Source of the DNA: Chitinophaga pinensis
GTDB lineage: Bacteria > Bacteroidota > Bacteroidia > Flavobacteriales_D > Crocinitomicaceae
Reading direction: 5' to 3'
NCBI GenBank assembly: GCA_945902745.1
Contig: CAMDNE010000007.1
Location: 62,001 to 126,000 of the forward strand
DNA: 64,000 nucleotides
Part shown: positions 50,997 through 60,741 of the stretch, piece by piece
Position numbering within the stretch: position 1 is the stretch's first letter
How the letters are laid out: each line of letters opens with the position of its first letter
Notes under the pieces: model-generated
Told to the model about the DNA's origin: nothing
The model's database searches: none
The model's input: only the letters and a program-made list of their open reading frames with translations
Made by a program: the position numbers and the translations under genes

Positions 50997-53585
50997 TTAT
51001 AGCTTTCCAGCCACGACAAATGCTTTTCTTTTTGTGAAAATTAAGGCTCCATCCAAGGAATAAGCCTCAAAAACTGCAACGTAGGTTCCAATGCTTGTTT
51101 TCGTTTCTAAATCACTTACTCCATCCCACGTAAATGTCCCTTTTGTTGCCAGTAATTCGCTTTTAAATAATTCCCTGATTTTTCTCCCTCTATCATCATA
51201 AATAGTGAATGAACCCAACAAACTCGGTTCGGACATTTCATAATTAATTTGCAAAACATCTTCAAAACCATCGTTATCAGGAGAAACTGTAGGACTTGTA
51301 AAGGAAAACTCGCCATTTGTAAGTGCAGGATAATATTGAGAGTTTTTTCCTCCTGGCGTAGCGAAACCTATAGCCTCTGCAGCAGAATGCCAATTATTTT
51401 GATCATTACTAATTCCTTGTGGGTCCATTCTTTCCAATGAAACGCCATCAGTAACATCTAACAATTTAAAATGCCAATCACTCGAATATGAAACCTTATC
51501 CATTACTTGAAAATTCCAAATAAGAAAAACAGTACTTGAATCAACATTTAAGCTTGGTAAATCTGAATGGACAAACGTTCCTGTTATTGCTGCTGGATAA
51601 TTTTGTTTTACAAACGACGAATCTTTTCCAATAACCGCATATTGATTCGGTTGAAGGAAAAAATGACTTTCAATTACTTTGTTATTCGAGATAGTGTCAT
51701 TATCAAAGTTTGCTAGCTGCCAATCTTTTAAATCAATCAGTTTTGAAGACGTATTATAAACCTCAATCCAATCATATCCTCCTGTATAAGGATCAAATAA
51801 TAGTTCATTTATGACAACATCTCCTTTTGCAGGATTTTCAGCTAACGCAAAAGTGCCAGAAAGTGAAGTGGTATTCATCCAACAATCACCAATGTTATTT
51901 AATTGAATTGTATAGGTTTGACTTCCAACTAAATTTTCTACAAATTGATACGTGAACTGAGAAGGAAAAGGGTCTAAAATGTACGTATTAGAAACAGTCA
52001 AATTTGGAGAAAAGGATACCAACGCATCCATCAACAACGTTGAGTCCATTCCTTCATTAAACGTTATCGTTAATAAATTAGGAGAAAGCGCTAGTAATTC
52101 AATTATATATGGACTCTGCGTATCATTCGTTACATCATAGACTGTATTAATTGAGCCGGGTGTTCCGCCAATAATAGCCATGCTCGCTTTCCAATTGTCT
52201 TCACCCGAACAAGGATCATTTGGGTTGATCAATTCAATAGAATAACCGCCATCTGCTTTTAAAGGGTCTTGATACCAAGAATCCGTATAAGATATTTTAT
52301 CTAAAATAATTCCATTATCATCTTTCAAAACAAGATCATCACCGGCATTATTCAAGCTTGGAAAACTTGTTACGCCGACAGGAATTGTCATCGTGAAAGT
52401 GTCCACATTTGAGGTTGAACAAAGAATTTTATATTCCCCTGGAGCTAACCACGTTTGCTGAATGGTACCATCGGAAGCAGCATCACCTAATTTCCAATTT
52501 TGGAGGTTAAAATATTTTGAACTTCGGTTGTAAATTTCAACATATTCAACCTGTGGCAAACCAATTGATGGTGATTCATCGCATACAAATTCTGATAAAA
52601 CTACATCTCCTTTTATAGGTGTTTCAGCAACCAAAAAGGTGAATTGTGTAGATTGACTTCCTGAGATATTCCCATCTAAGTCAGAAATTGCATTTGTATT
52701 CAACGTATAGGTCGTTCCGTTTGTTAAGGGCTGAGTAATCGTTAAATGAACAAGCGTTGGGTCAATCCCGTCTAACAATACGTTTAAAATCATTTGAGCA
52801 GGTAGAATGCCATAATTTCCAATTGTTTCTGCTGAAATTTGTGTGACTGGTTCATTATAAACTACATCAATTTGTGTTGCGCTAATCGAAGTTGCAGAAA
52901 CCAACACGGGTGGAGTTATATCAAATATGATTGGTCCAATATAAAAATCATCAAAATAATGTTTCTGAAAAAAGCTTGCCGTTGACTGCGTTATTGACAC
53001 CCCAAAAAAACTGCTCGTTAAAATTGAAGCATCGTTGATGATTCCTTCAGAAAAATAGCTTGCTCCCGTTCCCGAGATATCTCGTTCCAATTCCCAATCA
53101 TTTGTTGCTGAACACGTAACTTTTATTTTCAAAAGATTGTTCGAAACATTGGTTACTCCATCAATTCCATCCAAAATCTCTGTTGCTACACCTGCCACTT
53201 TTTTGTACAAAGAAATCTCATCTGTTGTTCCTCCAATTCTAACAAAATAGCCATTAATAGTTGGACTCAACAAATTTGATTGATCAGATGTTAAATATAT
53301 ATCTACAAAATTTGCGCTTGAGGTATTGAAAGCCAGACGTGTATATAATTCCCATTGTCCATTCGTTGCTTGTACGCTTGGTGTTGCCAAATAAAAACTA
53401 GAGTTAGCGATTATTTTATCCGATTTCAACTGCATGTTTCCAACATTATCGAAAACTATAAATACCGAATCATCACCAACCCATGTTGGGTTAGTTGTAA
53501 AATCCACATCAGAAAAATCGTCAGTAAATTGTCCAAAAATGAATTGATGTGTTAAGAAAATAAAAAAGGCTAATAAGTGTTTCAT
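50997..53585 (-). CDS. Large secreted protein with lamin-tail domains and Ig-like repeats
   Basis: An 862-residue protein. A signal peptide, then a jelly-roll/LamG-like domain (about 20-220), a first SbsA-type Ig-like domain (about 225-320), a lamin-tail domain (about 325-460; GDVVLSEFVCDESPS, YVEIYNRSSKYFNLQNWKLG), a second Ig-like (about 485-580), a second lamin-tail (about 585-720; GDVVINELLFDPYTGGYDWI), and a C-terminal FlgD-like/CHU_C-like fold (SPTVSPDNDGFEDVLQINYE to the end). The latter is the alternative (type B-like) export signal of T9SS. Lamin-tail domains in bacteria often go with nucleases or adhesins; no catalytic domain is seen. Confidence 0.85.
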   Translation of the reverse strand: MKHLLAFFIFLTHQFIFGQFTDDFSDVDFTTNPTWVGDDSVFIVFDNVGNMQLKSDKIIANSSFYLATPSVQATNGQWELYTRLAFNTSSANFVDIYLTSDQSNLLSPTINGYFVRIGGTTDEISLYKKVAGVATEILDGIDGVTNVSNNLLKIKVTCSATNDWELERDISGTGASYFSEGIINDASILTSSFFGVSITQSTASFFQKHYFDDFYIGPIIFDITPPVLVSATSISATQIDVVYNEPVTQISAETIGNYGILPAQMILNVLLDGIDPTLVHLTITQPLTNGTTYTLNTNAISDLDGNISGSQSTQFTFLVAETPIKGDVVLSEFVCDESPSIGLPQVEYVEIYNRSSKYFNLQNWKLGDAASDGTIQQTWLAPGEYKILCSTSNVDTFTMTIPVGVTSFPSLNNAGDDLVLKDDNGIILDKISYTDSWYQDPLKADGGYSIELINPNDPCSGEDNWKASMAIIGGTPGSINTVYDVTNDTQSPYIIELLALSPNLLTITFNEGMDSTLLMDALVSFSPNLTVSNTYILDPFPSQFTYQFVENLVGSQTYTIQLNNIGDCWMNTTSLSGTFALAENPAKGDVVINELLFDPYTGGYDWIEVYNTSSKLIDLKDWQLANFDNDTISNNKVIESHFFLQPNQYAVIGKDSSFVKQNYPAAITGTFVHSDLPSLNVDSSTVFLIWNFQVMDKVSYSSDWHFKLLDVTDGVSLERMDPQGISNDQNNWHSAAEAIGFATPGGKNSQYYPALTNGEFSFTSPTVSPDNDGFEDVLQINYEMSEPSLLGSFTIYDDRGRKIRELFKSELLATKGTFTWDGVSDLETKTSIGTYVAVFEAYSLDGALIFTKRKAFVVAGKL

Positions 53586-53611
53586 TTGATTCTTTTCTTT
53601 GTTAAATATAC

Positions 53612-53619
53612 TAATTTTG
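53612..53619 (+). promoter_or_regulatory. -7 element for asd
   Basis: TAATTTTG fits TAnnTTTG and lies 25 bases before the ATG at 53645. TTTG at 53585-53588 could be the -33 element but the 23-base spacing is long. Confidence 0.5.
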
Positions 53620-53644
53620 GCATACGATTAAAAATAAAATTAAG

Positions 53645-54631
53645 ATGAGAGTAGCAGTTGTTGGTGCCACAGGAATGGTAGGAAATGTGATGTTGAAAGT
53701 TCTTCGTGAACACAATTTCCCGATTACAGAATTAATTCCAGTTGCATCAGAAAAATCAGTTGGACAAGAAATAGAATTTGGCGGATTAAAATATACGGTT
53801 GTTGGACTATCAACAGCGGTCGAAATGAAACCAGATATTGCAATTTTTTCAGCTGGCGGAGAAACCTCTTTGGAATGGGCTCCAAAATTTGCTGCTGTTG
53901 GAACTACCGTTATTGACAATTCTTCGGCGTGGAGAATGGATCCAACAAAAAAATTAGTTATTCCTGAAATTAATGGAGATGTCTTAACTGCTGCTGATAA
54001 AATCATTGCGAATCCTAACTGTAGCACTATTCAATTAGTTTTAACACTAGCACCTCTTCATAAAGCCTATAAAATCAAACGTGTTGTTGTTTCAACGTAT
54101 CAGTCTATAACTGGAACTGGTGTCAAAGCTGTTCAACAAATGGAAAATGAACGCAATGGCATTTCTGCTGAAATGGCATACAACTATGCGATAGATAAAA
54201 ACTGTATTCCACAATGTGATTCTTTCATGGACAACGGTTACACAAAAGAAGAAATGAAATTAACCAATGAGACAAAGAAAATTTTAGATCCAGCAATAAA
54301 TGTCACTGCAACTGCTGTTCGTGTTCCTGTCGTTGGAGGCCATTCTGAAGCTGTTAACATTGAATTCGAAAATGATTTTAATTTAGCGGATGTTAGGCGT
54401 TTATTACATGATCAACCTGGAATTACGTTAAAGGATGACCCAACAACTAATTCCTATCCAATGCCGAAATATGCTGAGGGAAAAGATGATGTTTTTGTGG
54501 GGAGAATTCGCAGAGATGAATCTCAAGCAAACACCTTGAATTTATGGATTGTTGCAGATAATTTGAGAAAAGGCGCTGCTACAAATGCTGTTCAGATTGC
54601 AAAGTTGTTGATGGAAAAAGGACTAATTTAA
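53645..54631 (+). CDS. asd: Aspartate-semialdehyde dehydrogenase
   Basis: A 328-residue enzyme making aspartate semialdehyde, the branch point to lysine/diaminopimelate, threonine and methionine. VVGATGMVGNVMLKVL (about 4-19) is the NADP loop; the catalytic cysteine is in IANPNCSTIQLVL (about C127); the substrate arginine and base His are in VPVVGGHSEAVNIEFEND (about 228-245). The family usually has 320-340 residues. It is monocistronic, divergent from the lamin-tail gene. Confidence 0.97.
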   Translation: MRVAVVGATGMVGNVMLKVLREHNFPITELIPVASEKSVGQEIEFGGLKYTVVGLSTAVEMKPDIAIFSAGGETSLEWAPKFAAVGTTVIDNSSAWRMDPTKKLVIPEINGDVLTAADKIIANPNCSTIQLVLTLAPLHKAYKIKRVVVSTYQSITGTGVKAVQQMENERNGISAEMAYNYAIDKNCIPQCDSFMDNGYTKEEMKLTNETKKILDPAINVTATAVRVPVVGGHSEAVNIEFENDFNLADVRRLLHDQPGITLKDDPTTNSYPMPKYAEGKDDVFVGRIRRDESQANTLNLWIVADNLRKGAATNAVQIAKLLMEKGLI

Positions 54632-54647
54632 TTACTCTTTAAACTGA

Positions 54648-55268
54648 TTACTTTTTCAAAAATCGCCATTTACTTCTTAAAATTGTTCCCCTAAAATCAT
54701 CCAATTTTTCAGTGATTCCATGGGTTCTTAATTTCTTTTCAAATTTAAAGGTTCCTTTTCCTTGTTTGTAATCCATTTCGTCTGGGAAAATTGGAATTAT
54801 TGATAAGAAATGAACGGTTTTTTCTCCAAGTTGGATTGGTGCTAATTCAGCTTCCAATAATACAGGGTCAGACAGAAAGAAATAATTTTGGAGCATGGAA
54901 GAAGAAAGTCTATTTTCATCTGTTCCACATGGCATAGTGTGGCCGTGGCCGAACCAAGCATTTTTTTCGACCACATAGTTAGAAAGTTTTTGAATCCAAG
55001 GAAAAATCCAGTTCATCTTTTCATTGTCTAATTCTTTCCATTTCCAATAGCTTGGTAAGCAGAAATACAATTCATTGAATTCTCGTCCTTTCATTTTTTC
55101 GTGAACGGGCATTTTGTAATCGCTTAAACCGTTGGTCATTATTAAGGTTACTGGACTATTCAATTCTAAATCCAGAACTAGCAAAGAAATTTCACCTTCT
55201 TTTGTTGGAAGAATTGAAACCCTGTGTTCACCAAAACGGTTGCCTAAAGCTGCTTGTAAATCTGTCAT
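54648..55268 (-). CDS. Suppressor-of-fused (SUFU) domain protein
   Basis: A 206-residue SUFU-domain protein: it has ISLLVLDLELNSPVTLIMTN, GREFNELYFCLPSYWKW, HGHTMPCG and VHFLSIIPIFPDEMDYKQGK in the order of bacterial SUFU members. These often serve as immunity proteins for polymorphic toxins (known for the family), but no toxin gene lies nearby, and it may have another role. It ends 17 bases from the end of asd in a convergent arrangement. ATG at 55268. Confidence 0.82.
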   Translation of the reverse strand: MTDLQAALGNRFGEHRVSILPTKEGEISLLVLDLELNSPVTLIMTNGLSDYKMPVHEKMKGREFNELYFCLPSYWKWKELDNEKMNWIFPWIQKLSNYVVEKNAWFGHGHTMPCGTDENRLSSSMLQNYFFLSDPVLLEAELAPIQLGEKTVHFLSIIPIFPDEMDYKQGKGTFKFEKKLRTHGITEKLDDFRGTILRSKWRFLKK

Positions 55269-55326
55269 GTTTTGGCTCTAGAACTAAATTATATATATTT
55301 TGAAAAGGTGGTTGAGCTTATCGAAA

Positions 55327-56178
55327 TCATTTTTTCTTCTTGCTCCATTCTTCAATTGACGCATTATTACTATCAATATACGCTTGGTATTTTGCTTTTT
55401 CTGCTGCTGCTAATGATTTCTTTGCGGTTTCAATTGCTCCTTTATAATCTCCAAGTTCTGCTTGAATTTGTGATTTCAGACGCAACATCCAAAAAGCATC
55501 ATCACCTTTTAATTCACATGCTTTCGTTGACCATTCTAACGCTTTTTTTAAGTCTTTTTTCTCCTTAAAGTAGAAATCTGCAGAAGCATGATAATCACTC
55601 GCTGATGGACCGGCCATCACCTTTTCAATAGAAGCAGCCATTTTTGTGTCGGTTGGAACGGAAAAAGCAATAGATGCTCTCGTTTTATCCCAAGAGAAAT
55701 TTAAGTTAGCTGTTTTAGTTGTAGTATTATCAATACCAATCGTAAATGTTTCGACTACATCATTCAGGGTAATAACATTTGTACTAACTTTTAGCACTAC
55801 TTTTTTATCATCCCACTCGTCTGGTGTACCCCAATTTGTGATTTCTGAGTAAAATATTATTTCCCAAGTTGAAGCTGATGGTTTGGTGTAGATTGCATAC
55901 GTTCCTGCTTGCAGTGTGTCCTTACCAATAACCATTGCATCTGAAAGTGTAATTTTTGTATTTTCATTTGCGCCAGTTCGCCAAATTTCATCGAACGGAA
56001 CGACCTCTCCAAAAACCACTCGGTCATTTTTTGACGGTCGCGAATATTCAATTTTAATATCCGTTAAACCAACACGTTGTTCAACCGATGCAATTGGACT
56101 TAATTTAGGTGCTTGTAATTGTGCGTTAAGCGAAATCCCTAAATTCATTAAGAATAAAATAGACAATATCTTTTTCAT
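55327..56178 (-). CDS. DUF2911 protein with TPR end
   Basis: A 283-residue exported protein: signal peptide (ISLNAQ), a DUF2911 domain (about 25-175) with IKIEYSRPSKNDRVVFGEVV, PFDEIWRTGANENTKI, AGTYAIYTKPSAS and WGTPDEWDDKKVVLKV, then TPR-like helices (about 195-280). It is a common periplasmic protein in Bacteroidota of unknown function. It is not preceded by an apparent partner. Confidence 0.88.
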   Translation of the reverse strand: MKKILSILFLMNLGISLNAQLQAPKLSPIASVEQRVGLTDIKIEYSRPSKNDRVVFGEVVPFDEIWRTGANENTKITLSDAMVIGKDTLQAGTYAIYTKPSASTWEIIFYSEITNWGTPDEWDDKKVVLKVSTNVITLNDVVETFTIGIDNTTTKTANLNFSWDKTRASIAFSVPTDTKMAASIEKVMAGPSASDYHASADFYFKEKKDLKKALEWSTKACELKGDDAFWMLRLKSQIQAELGDYKGAIETAKKSLAAAEKAKYQAYIDSNNASIEEWSKKKK

Positions 56179-56241
56179 AGCATTTCAATTTTTTTGAATT
56201 GCTAAATTAACACAAAAGCACGAAGATTGTTGAAAGAGTTT

Positions 56242-56604
56242 TTACGAAAACATGTGGCTTCCGTAAGCCGCTCCAATAAAAAAAGCACCCAAAGAAAATA
56301 CAAGTCCTAAAATTGCCAATTTATTCTTTTTGAAAACTGGAATTATACATAAAAGAAAAGGTAAAAATGACCCCAATAACAGGACCATGCCGTAGTCCAC
56401 TTTTTTCTCACTAGTAGCAAATGCTTCAGCATAACCAGGAGTTTCAAATAGAGATACAGAGTAATCACCCATGTTTGCTTGTTGCATCATTTCCATTTCA
56501 AGTGCTGCTGTTTCTGACTCTGGAGCAATAATAAATATTAGGTATAATCCAAAGATTAGAAAAATAACGGACAGTGAAAATCCGACTAAAGATAGTTTTT
56601 TCAT
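56242..56604 (-). CDS. Small membrane protein, unrecognised
   Basis: A 120-residue protein. It has a hydrophobic N-terminal helix (residues 5-27), a polar part in the middle (acidic, about 30-70) and two further helices (about 73-92 and 96-118). Not recognised. It is followed 33 bases upstream on the minus strand by the start of the gene at 57114, so the two could form a transcript. Confidence 0.65.
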   Translation of the reverse strand: MKKLSLVGFSLSVIFLIFGLYLIFIIAPESETAALEMEMMQQANMGDYSVSLFETPGYAEAFATSEKKVDYGMVLLLGSFLPFLLCIIPVFKKNKLAILGLVFSLGAFFIGAAYGSHMFS

Positions 56605-56637
56605 AGTGATTTTTTATTGCAAGTTAATACAATTCAG

Positions 56638-57114
56638 TTAATTAGCAACTTTTAAAACTAATAATTGTTCCCAAAATTCTTTACTTGAAACGACACACCC
56701 TTGTTCTAATAAATCATGAAGTTCCTTTTCCCGTGAAACACTGTATTTTTTTTCAGAACGGTGAAATTGAAGATTACTAAAGTTGTTTTTTAATTCATTA
56801 TGAATCGATAGAGGCGTAGAAAGATCTACATTTATTCCCGATTTCCCCTGGATTGAAATCAATTCTATTTTATCTTCCTTACAATCAAAAACTATACATG
56901 AATTCTCACTTCTAAATTCAACAAACTTAATTTTCTCGTATACTTTTTGCAAAACAGTATCACTAAAAATCTCTACTATTTGAACCGCTTTTAAAATGTC
57001 CGTTTTATTCATTTCTTCCCATTCCTCTGCATGTACTCCAGAAACAATTAAAAATTGCTTGAAATCTTCTGCAAGATGCGATAGTTCTTCATTGGTTAAA
57101 ATGCGGTATTTCAT
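56638..57114 (-). CDS. DUF6495-like protein
   Basis: A 158-residue soluble protein, typical Bacteroidota. It begins MKYRILTNEELSHLAEDFKQ and FLIVSGVHAEEWEEM, a pattern I associate with DUF6495. A strand-rich middle (KFVEFRSENSCIVFDCKEDK) and helical C-terminus follow (LHDLLEQGCVVSSKEFWEQL). Function unknown. The family call is from memory and moderate. It is divergent from dxr. Confidence 0.65.
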   Translation of the reverse strand: MKYRILTNEELSHLAEDFKQFLIVSGVHAEEWEEMNKTDILKAVQIVEIFSDTVLQKVYEKIKFVEFRSENSCIVFDCKEDKIELISIQGKSGINVDLSTPLSIHNELKNNFSNLQFHRSEKKYSVSREKELHDLLEQGCVVSSKEFWEQLLVLKVAN

Positions 57115-57236
57115 AGAAAGGTAAATTCTTTAATTCTTCTCAATCAATACAAATTTACATGGAGATTTGTTAAATCCATCAGATTCTTTCGCTTCTTTTC
57201 CAAACAATCTTGGGTTCAAAACGTTATTTTTGCATT

Positions 57237-58400
57237 ATGGAGAAAAAGAAAGGTATCGTTATTCTTGGTTCAACTGGTTCAATTGGAACTCAAGCATTAG
57301 AGGTTATTGAAGCATATCCTGCTTTTTTTGATTTACAAGTAATTACAGCTGGAAAAAACGCAGATCTATTAATTGAACAAGCGTTGAAATTCAAACCGAA
57401 TACTGTTGTAATCACTGATGAATCACTTTATGAAAAAGTGAAAGAAGCCTTAATCGACGAAGACATACATGTTTACGCCGGACCTGAAGCTCTTTGCCAA
57501 GTTGTTGAATCAAATGAAGTTGATATAGTTTTAACCGCATTAGTTGGTTATGCTGGATTAAAGCCGACAGTGCGAGCAATAGAAGCGAAAAAAACAATTG
57601 CTTTAGCCAATAAGGAAACGTTAGTTGTTGCGGGTGAACTCGTGACAAGATTGGCAAAAGAGAATGGCGTAAACATTTACCCTGTTGACTCTGAACATTC
57701 TGCAATTTTTCAATGTTTGGTTGGAGAATTTCACAATAAGATCGAAAAAATTTATTTAACTGCTTCTGGAGGACCCTTTTTAGGTTGGTCATTGGAGCAA
57801 TTAAAAACCGTTACGAAAGAGCAAGCTTTAAAACATCCAAACTGGACAATGGGCTCAAAAATCACGATTGATTCAGCGTCATTAATGAACAAAGGATTTG
57901 AAGTAATTGAAGCAAAATGGTTGTTCAATTTAAAACCTGAACAGATCGATGTGATCGTGCATCCTCAATCGATAGTGCATTCTTTAGTTCAATTTGAAGA
58001 TGGCAGTATGAAGGCGCAAATGGGATTGCCGGACATGAAATTACCTATTCAGTTTGCATTGACTTATCCAGATCGTTTTAAAACAGATTTTCCACGTTTC
58101 AATTTTTTAGATTATCCAAAATTGACGTTTGAAAAGCCAGATCGTGTCGTCTTCAAAAATTTGGATTTAGCATTTAAAGCGATGGAAATGGAAGGAACTG
58201 CTGCATGTATTTTAAATGCCGCGAATGAAATTACCGTTGAAGCATTTCTACATGATAAAATCACCTTTTTACAAATTGCTGAATTCAATGAAAAGACATT
58301 GTTAAACGTCGATTCTGTTCAAAAACCAGCATATGAAGATTATGTGGAAAGTGATAAATTGGCACGTGAATATGCACTATCACTTATTCAAAATAATTAG
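57237..58400 (+). CDS. dxr: 1-deoxy-D-xylulose 5-phosphate reductoisomerase
   Basis: A 387-residue enzyme of the MEP isoprenoid pathway, making 2-C-methyl-erythritol 4-phosphate. GSTGSIGTQALEVI (about 10-23) is the NADPH loop, ANKETLVVAGELV (about 123-135) and PVDSEHSAIFQCL (about 150-162) the metal site, TASGGPFLGW the flexible loop, and NWTMGSKITIDSASLMNKGF (about 201-220) the substrate loop. The ATG at 57237 is preferred over 57210, because the latter adds a non-conserved tail and the -7-like TATTTTTG (57225-57232) sits inside it. Confidence 0.97.
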   Translation: MEKKKGIVILGSTGSIGTQALEVIEAYPAFFDLQVITAGKNADLLIEQALKFKPNTVVITDESLYEKVKEALIDEDIHVYAGPEALCQVVESNEVDIVLTALVGYAGLKPTVRAIEAKKTIALANKETLVVAGELVTRLAKENGVNIYPVDSEHSAIFQCLVGEFHNKIEKIYLTASGGPFLGWSLEQLKTVTKEQALKHPNWTMGSKITIDSASLMNKGFEVIEAKWLFNLKPEQIDVIVHPQSIVHSLVQFEDGSMKAQMGLPDMKLPIQFALTYPDRFKTDFPRFNFLDYPKLTFEKPDRVVFKNLDLAFKAMEMEGTAACILNAANEITVEAFLHDKITFLQIAEFNEKTLLNVDSVQKPAYEDYVESDKLAREYALSLIQNN

Positions 58401-58422
58401 TAAAAAAAGTGGTAATTTATTT

Positions 58423-59088
58423 TTAAAATCGAACAGAAAGCCCAAGGTCCAAAATAGATCCACTTCCTAAACCAACCTCCACAAGCATGCCGATGTTTTC
58501 AGTCATCAATATTCGTGTACCGAAAAAGAATCTTGCAGCTAATGGCTGTGCTCCTTCAGAGACCAAATAAATTGGAAAGAAAAAGGAATCCCATGAATCT
58601 GGTTTATTTTCTTGGTGCTCGTATTTTCTTAGCGTCATTCCTAATCCTGCGCCTAAGAACATATCAACACGTTTGGTTTGCACTGGATGAAAAGCAAACC
58701 TTACTAAAAATCTTGTTTTCGTTTGAGTGAAACTCGTGATTGTATCTCCGTAAAGCCCTGTCGAAGGATTATATGAACCTCCTCCTTTATACGTTCTTTC
58801 CCATCCTGCTTTTTCATAGTTTCCTTCCAACCCCATCCCAATTTTATTATTGAGCATGTATTCAAGTCTCCCTCCAAATTGCACAGGTAAACTTGTGTTC
58901 TTTGTAATATCATTTACATTATAAAAATCAAACAAAGATCCAGATGATAAAAGAGCACTTCCTGCATTTGGAACCCCAATAGCTAAATCAATAATAACAT
59001 TTCCAGTTCTATCAATTTCCTCTGTTTCTTGAGAAAAGCTAACAATTGAAATGCAAAAAGTTGTAAGTAAAAGAAAAGTATGTTTCAT
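58423..59088 (-). CDS. Outer-membrane beta-barrel protein
   Basis: A 221-residue protein with signal peptide (SIVSFSQ) and about eight strands (VNDITKNTSLPVQFGGRLEY, GMGLEGNYEKAGW, FLVRFAFHP, MFLGAGLGMTLRKYE, IGMLVEVGLGSG) and a C-terminal LGLSVRF ending with aromatic Phe. Small OMP_b-brl family; the role is unknown. Convergent with dxr and close to it (22 bases). Confidence 0.82.
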   Translation of the reverse strand: MKHTFLLLTTFCISIVSFSQETEEIDRTGNVIIDLAIGVPNAGSALLSSGSLFDFYNVNDITKNTSLPVQFGGRLEYMLNNKIGMGLEGNYEKAGWERTYKGGGSYNPSTGLYGDTITSFTQTKTRFLVRFAFHPVQTKRVDMFLGAGLGMTLRKYEHQENKPDSWDSFFFPIYLVSEGAQPLAARFFFGTRILMTENIGMLVEVGLGSGSILDLGLSVRF

Positions 59089-59171
59089 AAAAAAATTTAA
59101 TTTGTCAAATATAAGCTTAATTTAATTCTGAGAAGAATTTGAGTAATTCGTGTTTTAATTAAAACAATCAA

Positions 59172-59465
59172 TTACAGAGCATCCTTCAAATCTTTCTTGA
59201 CATTATCGTAATAATTAACAAGTAAATGATTGAGGAGGTATTGCCTATATTTCTCTCTAGAAATTTTTGGCGAATATATATACCCTCTTCCCATTGACTG
59301 ATGTTTGATAAATCCCTTACGTTCTAAAATACGAACAATTGTAGAAGTAGTATTATAGGCCGGTTTCGGTTTTTCAAATAACTCTTGAATTTCCTTTACA
59401 GCCCCTTTTTGAAGTTTCCACAACTTCAACATTACTAATTCTTCCGCAGGTGTTAATCGTTCCAT
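59172..59465 (-). CDS. BlaI/MecI-type winged-helix regulator
   Basis: A 97-residue repressor: MERLTPAEELVMLKLWKLQK, a winged helix with AYNTTSTIVRILERKGFIKH as the recognition part, and a wing with GRGYIYSPKISREKY. It is shorter than BlaI (about 120), with a reduced C-terminal dimer region. The family normally pairs with a membrane sensor protease BlaR1/MecR1, which is not adjacent here. Targets unknown; the C1 peptidase gene upstream on the same strand is 62 bases away. Confidence 0.88.
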   Translation of the reverse strand: MERLTPAEELVMLKLWKLQKGAVKEIQELFEKPKPAYNTTSTIVRILERKGFIKHQSMGRGYIYSPKISREKYRQYLLNHLLVNYYDNVKKDLKDAL

Positions 59466-59526
59466 TTATAAGAATTTACTCCTATAAATATACTCAAATT
59501 TTTATTACACCCTAAAATTCAATTAC

Positions 59527-60741
59527 TTATAGACTCAATTTTTTCTTAAGAGCAGAAGAAATTCCGTCCTTGTGCACATAAACATTAATAGTTTTGTACT
59601 TAAAGTAATTCTCAGATACATACAAGAATCCTTTTGGATAATTGCTTGTCCCCCATGAATTTTTCACCAATAAATAACGTGTATTGTTTTGATCTTTATA
59701 CAACCCCACGATGTGCATGCCATGATCATCTGTTGTTGTTTTTCCATCATACGCCTTTTGACGTAACTCAGGAGTGATAACCAATTCTTTACCAGGTGTA
59801 ACAAATGCATTTGCAGTTTTATCAGCTCCACCATCAGAAAAGTTTTTATTATCTCTTCCTTTCGTTTCAATTGTTGAAGGATCTTCTGGAGCGATTGCTA
59901 GTCCATTTCTAAAACTAAATCCTTTTTCAGAAACGTCAGCTCCCCAAGCTAATGAATAGCCATTTTTCAACGCATATTCACACGCATCAAACAAATCCGT
60001 TAGACCAACATTATAGCTTTCTCCCCATGCCCAGTTATCAGCAATTGCTAGCATACATTTTTGGTTCATCGGGTGGTTTGTAAACGATGTTAAAGAAACA
60101 TATTCGTCCATATTCAATCCAATTGCCTTCGCATAAGACATCGGAGTATATTTCTTTCCTTTGAATTCAAATTCTTTAACGTCCTTGCCAAAATAAGCAT
60201 CAAGAATTCCATTTATCGCACTCATCCAAGCAGTTGAGACTCCATTGCTAGAGCTTTTAGCGTGAGATAAAACACCTTGCACTGCTCCGTTCAAAACTTC
60301 AAACATTTCACTATGGTCATGCGTTTCTGAACCATAATTTAACCCAGTATATATTTCTTCAGGAACAATTCCATAATTTCTTATCACAAAAGGAATATCA
60401 TGAAAAGCCCCTCCTTCAGAAAAATTAATTTTTCCATCCATTCTGATGTATTTCTCAGCTTTGCTTTCATACGCCTTGCGCACCACAAACATTTCAGCTA
60501 GAAGATCTGGATTTTTATTTCCTTTTCTAATCAATTCAGATTCAAAATATGATAATGCAGAAAAACTCCAACAAGTCCCAGTGTTTCCTTGACTTTGGAC
60601 TGGCGTTGCATCTAAATGTGCAATTTTCGTGAAAACATATTCACTTCCTTCAGCATTGGTTCCTGGTTCTGTATAACCAAATTGAGCAGTTGTAATTGAT
60701 GTGAATCCTAAAAAAAGGAGAGAAAAGAAATATTTTTTCAT
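59527..60741 (-). CDS. Exported C1-family (bleomycin hydrolase-like) cysteine peptidase
   Basis: A 404-residue protein with a signal peptide (ITTAQ, cut near 20). The active site is complete: Gln in VQSQGNTG, Cys57 in GTCWSFSALSYFESEL, His in DDHGMHIVGLYKDQ (about 343) and Asn in LVKNSWGTSNYPKG (about 364). It looks like aminopeptidase C/bleomycin hydrolase with export, as found in Bacteroidota. It degrades peptides in the periplasm or outside. No T9SS sorting domain; the end is ALKKKLSL. The BlaI-type regulator is on the same strand. Confidence 0.93.
   Translation of the reverse strand: MKKYFFSLLFLGFTSITTAQFGYTEPGTNAEGSEYVFTKIAHLDATPVQSQGNTGTCWSFSALSYFESELIRKGNKNPDLLAEMFVVRKAYESKAEKYIRMDGKINFSEGGAFHDIPFVIRNYGIVPEEIYTGLNYGSETHDHSEMFEVLNGAVQGVLSHAKSSSNGVSTAWMSAINGILDAYFGKDVKEFEFKGKKYTPMSYAKAIGLNMDEYVSLTSFTNHPMNQKCMLAIADNWAWGESYNVGLTDLFDACEYALKNGYSLAWGADVSEKGFSFRNGLAIAPEDPSTIETKGRDNKNFSDGGADKTANAFVTPGKELVITPELRQKAYDGKTTTDDHGMHIVGLYKDQNNTRYLLVKNSWGTSNYPKGFLYVSENYFKYKTINVYVHKDGISSALKKKLSL

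Noticed and set aside
55272-55568. Plus-strand 98-aa Leu-rich frame
   Set aside because: Antisense shadow of the DUF2911 gene's TPR end.
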